DNA from: Nocardia huaxiensis
Lineage (GTDB): Bacteria; Actinomycetota; Actinomycetes; Mycobacteriales; Mycobacteriaceae
Direction: 5' to 3'
Assembly: GCF_013744875.1 (NCBI RefSeq)
Contig: NZ_CP059399.1
Coordinates: 5,890,001 to 5,954,000 of the forward strand
Length of the DNA stretch: 64,000 bases
Shown here piece by piece: positions 59,884 through 64,000 of the stretch; the stretch's first letter is position 1, and each line of letters opens with the position of its first letter. The position numbers and the translations under genes were made by a program. The notes under the pieces were generated by a model that was not told the origin of the DNA, searched no databases, and worked only from the letters and a program-made list of their open reading frames with translations.

Positions 59884-60246
59884 CTAGACGGTGAAACCCA
59901 AGGCGCGCAACTGGTCCCGGCCGTCTTCGGTGATCTTGTCGGGACCCCACGGGGGCATCCAGACCCAGTTGATCTGGAGGTCTTCGACGAGGCCGCTGCG
60001 GACCAGGGCGTTGCGGGCCTGGTCTTCGATGACGTCGGTCAGCGGGCAGGCCGGGGAGGTGAGGGTCATGTCGATCTTGGCGATCTGATCCTCGACCTTG
60101 AGGCCGTAGACCAGGCCGAGGTCGACGACATTGATGCCGAGTTCGGGGTCGACGACATCGCGCATGGCCTCCTCGAGGTTCTCGAGGTGCTCGATCTCCT
60201 CCGGGGTCAGCTGGACCTCGGCCGGCTGTTCGGTGGTGTCACTCAT
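59884..60246 (-). CDS. sufT: Fe-S assembly factor SufT (MIP18/PaaD-like, DUF59)
   Basis: A 120-aa DUF59 protein that helps transfer Fe-S clusters to client proteins. The family signature is clear: MRDVVDPELGINVVDLGLVYGLKVE, then LTSPACPLTDVIEDQ with the conserved cysteine, and WVWMPPWGPDKITEDGRDQL. It overlaps the end of sufU by 8 nt and is the last gene of the SUF operon before a shared hairpin. Actinobacterial SUF operons end in this gene. Confidence 0.95.
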   Translation of the reverse strand: MSDTTEQPAEVQLTPEEIEHLENLEEAMRDVVDPELGINVVDLGLVYGLKVEDQIAKIDMTLTSPACPLTDVIEDQARNALVRSGLVEDLQINWVWMPPWGPDKITEDGRDQLRALGFTV

Positions 60247-60742
60247 CGGTTTTCGTCTCCCCGTTGACTGTTTCGGTAGAAAGCGCCGGCGACTTGGTTT
60301 CCTCGGCGGAGGCTATCCGCACCACGGCGTCCTTGAACGCCATCCAGCCCAGCAGGGCGCACTTCACGCGGGCCGGGTACTTGGCGACGCCGGCGAAGGC
60401 GATGCCGTCGCCGATCACGTCTTCGTCGCCCTCGACGGTGCCGCGGCTGGTGATCATCTCGTCGAAAGCCTCGACGACCTTCATGGCCTGCTGCAGCGGC
60501 AGGCCGATGACCTGATCGGTGAGCACCGACGTGGACGCCTGACTGATGGAGCAGCCCTGGCCGTCGTAGGAGACGTCGACCACGTCGCCCTTGTCGTCGA
60601 GCTGCACGCGCAGGGTCACCTCGTCACCGCAGGTCGGGTTGACGTGATGCACCTCGGCACCGAACGGCTCGCGTAGGCCGCGGTGGTGCGGGTGCTTGTA
60701 GTGGTCCAGGATGACTTCCTGGTACATCTGCTCCATGCGCAT
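60239..60742 (-). CDS. sufU: Zn-dependent sulfur transfer protein SufU
   Basis: A 167-aa SufU of the Gram-positive type that accepts persulfide sulfur from SufS. Conserved cysteines are in NPTCGDE (Cys38), GQGCSISQAS (Cys63) and RVKCALLGW (Cys126), which with Asp bind zinc. The N-terminus MEQMYQEVILDHYKHPHHRG is typical. A C-terminal Glu/Thr-rich tail of about 20 residues follows the fold. ATG at 60742 or 60736. Encoded 3 nt behind sufS. Confidence 0.94.
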   Translation of the reverse strand: MRMEQMYQEVILDHYKHPHHRGLREPFGAEVHHVNPTCGDEVTLRVQLDDKGDVVDVSYDGQGCSISQASTSVLTDQVIGLPLQQAMKVVEAFDEMITSRGTVEGDEDVIGDGIAFAGVAKYPARVKCALLGWMAFKDAVVRIASAEETKSPALSTETVNGETKTDE

Positions 60743-60745
60743 GAC

Positions 60746-62802
<2,057 letters not shown>

Positions 62803-62840
62803 CGAATTCGAATTCCTTTGCGGGAGTGGGAAGTATGTGA

Positions 62841-64000
62841 TCAGACGCCGACAGCGGCGAGTTCGGCCTCGATGGCCGCCTCGAGCCGCTCCCGGACCTC
62901 GGGGACCGAAATCTTGAGGATGATCTCGTGGAAGAAGCCGCGCACGACCAGACGTCGCGCCGCCTCCTCCGGAATACCGCGCGAGCGCAGGTAGAACAGC
63001 TGCTCGTCGTCGAAACGCCCGGTGGCGGCAGCGTGTCCGGCCCCGACGATCTCGCCGGTCTCGATCTCCAGGTTCGGCACCGAGTCGGCGCGCGCGCCGT
63101 CGGTGAGCACCAGGTTGCGGTTCACCTCGTAGGTGTCGGTGCCCTCGGCGGCGGCGCGAATGAGCACATCGCCCACCCACACGGTGTGCGCGTCCGGCTT
63201 CGAGGAGTTCGGATCGCCCTGCAGCGCACCCTTGTACTGCACGTTCGACTTGCAGTTGGGCTGCGAGTGATCGACCAGCAGGCGCTGCTCGAAGAACTGG
63301 CCGTCATCGGCGAAGTAGAGGCCCAGCAGTTCGGCGTCGCCGCCCGGACCCGCGTAGCGGACATTGCCGGTCAGGCGCACCACATCGCCACCGAGGGTGA
63401 CATTGGTGTGGCGCAGGGTGGCGTCGCGACCCAGTTTGGCGTGGTGCGCGGTGACGTGCACGGTGTCGTCGGCCCAGTCCTGGACGATGACGACATTCAG
63501 CGCGGCGGAGTCGCCGAGCACGAATTCCACGTTCTCCGCGTAGGTTCCGCTGCCGCGCTGGTCCACGACCACGGTGGCGCGGGCGAAGTTGCCCAGGCGG
63601 ACCTGGAGGTGGCCGTAGGCGACCTTGCCCTCGCCCGGACCGGTGATGGTCACGGTGACCGGCTCGGCCACTTCGGTTTCCGCGCCGACCGACACGATGG
63701 TGGCCTGCTCGAAGCCCGAGTACGCCTGCGCGGCAACACGATCGGTGGGCACGCCGCCCTCGCCGAGGCGAGAGTCGTTGCGCTCCACAGTCTCCACGGT
63801 CACACCGGCGACCTCGGTCACCTCGACGGTGGCCCGGCCGTCACGCACGGCGGTGCCGTCGTGCAGGCCGTTGAGGCGGCGCATCGGGGTGAAGCGCCAC
63901 GCCTCATCCCGACCCGACGGCACCTCGAAGGCGTTCACGTCGAACGACGCGAACACTTCGCCCTTGTTCACTGCGGGCGTACGAGCCTCTGCGGCTTCGG
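62841..64000 (-). CDS. sufD: Fe-S assembly scaffold protein SufD, start beyond right edge
   Basis: Part of the SufBCD complex on which clusters are built. The visible part has the SufB/SufD beta-helix core with FASFDVNAFEVPSGRDEAWRF near the N-terminus, VVVDQRGSGTYAENVEF, DHSQPNCKSNVQYKGAL and AGHAAATGRFDDEQLFYLRSRG, which resembles the conserved SufD C-terminus. A GTG at 63971 could be a start, but the frame stays open to the window edge and SufD proteins usually have about 10-20 residues before NKGEVF. The true start is therefore probably outside. Confidence 0.93.
   Translation of the reverse strand, partial: EAAEARTPAVNKGEVFASFDVNAFEVPSGRDEAWRFTPMRRLNGLHDGTAVRDGRATVEVTEVAGVTVETVERNDSRLGEGGVPTDRVAAQAYSGFEQATIVSVGAETEVAEPVTVTITGPGEGKVAYGHLQVRLGNFARATVVVDQRGSGTYAENVEFVLGDSAALNVVIVQDWADDTVHVTAHHAKLGRDATLRHTNVTLGGDVVRLTGNVRYAGPGGDAELLGLYFADDGQFFEQRLLVDHSQPNCKSNVQYKGALQGDPNSSKPDAHTVWVGDVLIRAAAEGTDTYEVNRNLVLTDGARADSVPNLEIETGEIVGAGHAAATGRFDDEQLFYLRSRGIPEEAARRLVVRGFFHEIILKISVPEVRERLEAAIEAELAAVGV

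Overview
The window is 64 kb of high-GC DNA with a dense, operon-rich layout. It fits a Nocardia/Rhodococcus/Mycobacterium-type actinobacterium. The pointers are a FadA/FadB pair of mycobacterial length, three putative F420-dependent luciferase-like oxidoreductases, Ku with a Lys/Ala-rich tail, an actinobacterial SUF cluster, many GTG starts and repeated 4-base stop/start overlaps. The genus is an inference.

Layout. 1-9126 is a fatty-acid/acyl-CoA module: an acyl-CoA ligase cut by the left edge, an alpha/beta hydrolase, a PaaG-like crotonase, an F420-type oxidoreductase, a phosphotransferase, fadA and fadB. Three of its promoter regions share one 16-bp dyad. 9127-11342 is a small patch of apparently lower GC and foreign character. 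It holds the 3' half of an initiator tRNA, an AbrB-like protein and a tyrosine recombinase. 11343-20922 carries an SDR, an 828-aa tandem-duplicated PucR-like regulator, a DUF445 protein whose start region has a 53-bp tandem duplication, an esterase, an F420-type oxidoreductase, a membrane-anchored protein and a lycopene-cyclase-like flavoprotein.

21042-47027 is dominated by purine/urate catabolism, almost all on the minus strand. Cassette 1 (uraD-uraH-uox-permease, then a GGCT-like gene, hyi, glxR, a 62-aa ORF, gcl, glycerate kinase, allantoicase) runs from urate through allantoate and glyoxylate to glycerate 2-phosphate or 3-phosphate. It is flanked by an IclR regulator and a thiamine-binding/HTH gene pair. 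Cassette 2 (uraD2-uraH2-uox2, pucC-pucE-8-oxoguanine deaminase-pucD, azgA-like permease, XdhC) takes purine bases to urate and on to allantoin. It diverges from a pucR gene. The two urate-to-allantoin modules are clearly diverged from each other. I see no allantoinase and no classical ureidoglycolate lyase in the window. Between the cassettes (32318-35802) is a block of small unknown genes, an O-methyltransferase and a DUF1835-like protein.

47040-59740 is mixed: hydrolases (one lacking the catalytic serine), msrA, an F420-type oxidoreductase, a cluster of three unusual tRNA genes (Asp, Asn, Lys), a repeat-rich propeller-like protein, Ku, a GNAT, a DUF4189 secreted protein and a LexA-like repressor. 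It also holds a coupled pair encoding a small helical ESX-like protein and a 722-aa protein with a helical N-terminus, a lipase-type GHSEG core and an acetoacetate-decarboxylase-like C-terminus. 59884-64000 is the SUF iron-sulfur operon (sufD-sufC-sufS-sufU-sufT), with sufD running off the right edge.

Most interesting for follow-up: the ESX-like/lipase-ADC pair; the tandem PucR fusion; the 53-bp duplication that separates the Shine-Dalgarno from the DUF445 start; the paired uricolytic cassettes with candidate operators; and the tRNA-fMet remnant with its integrase.
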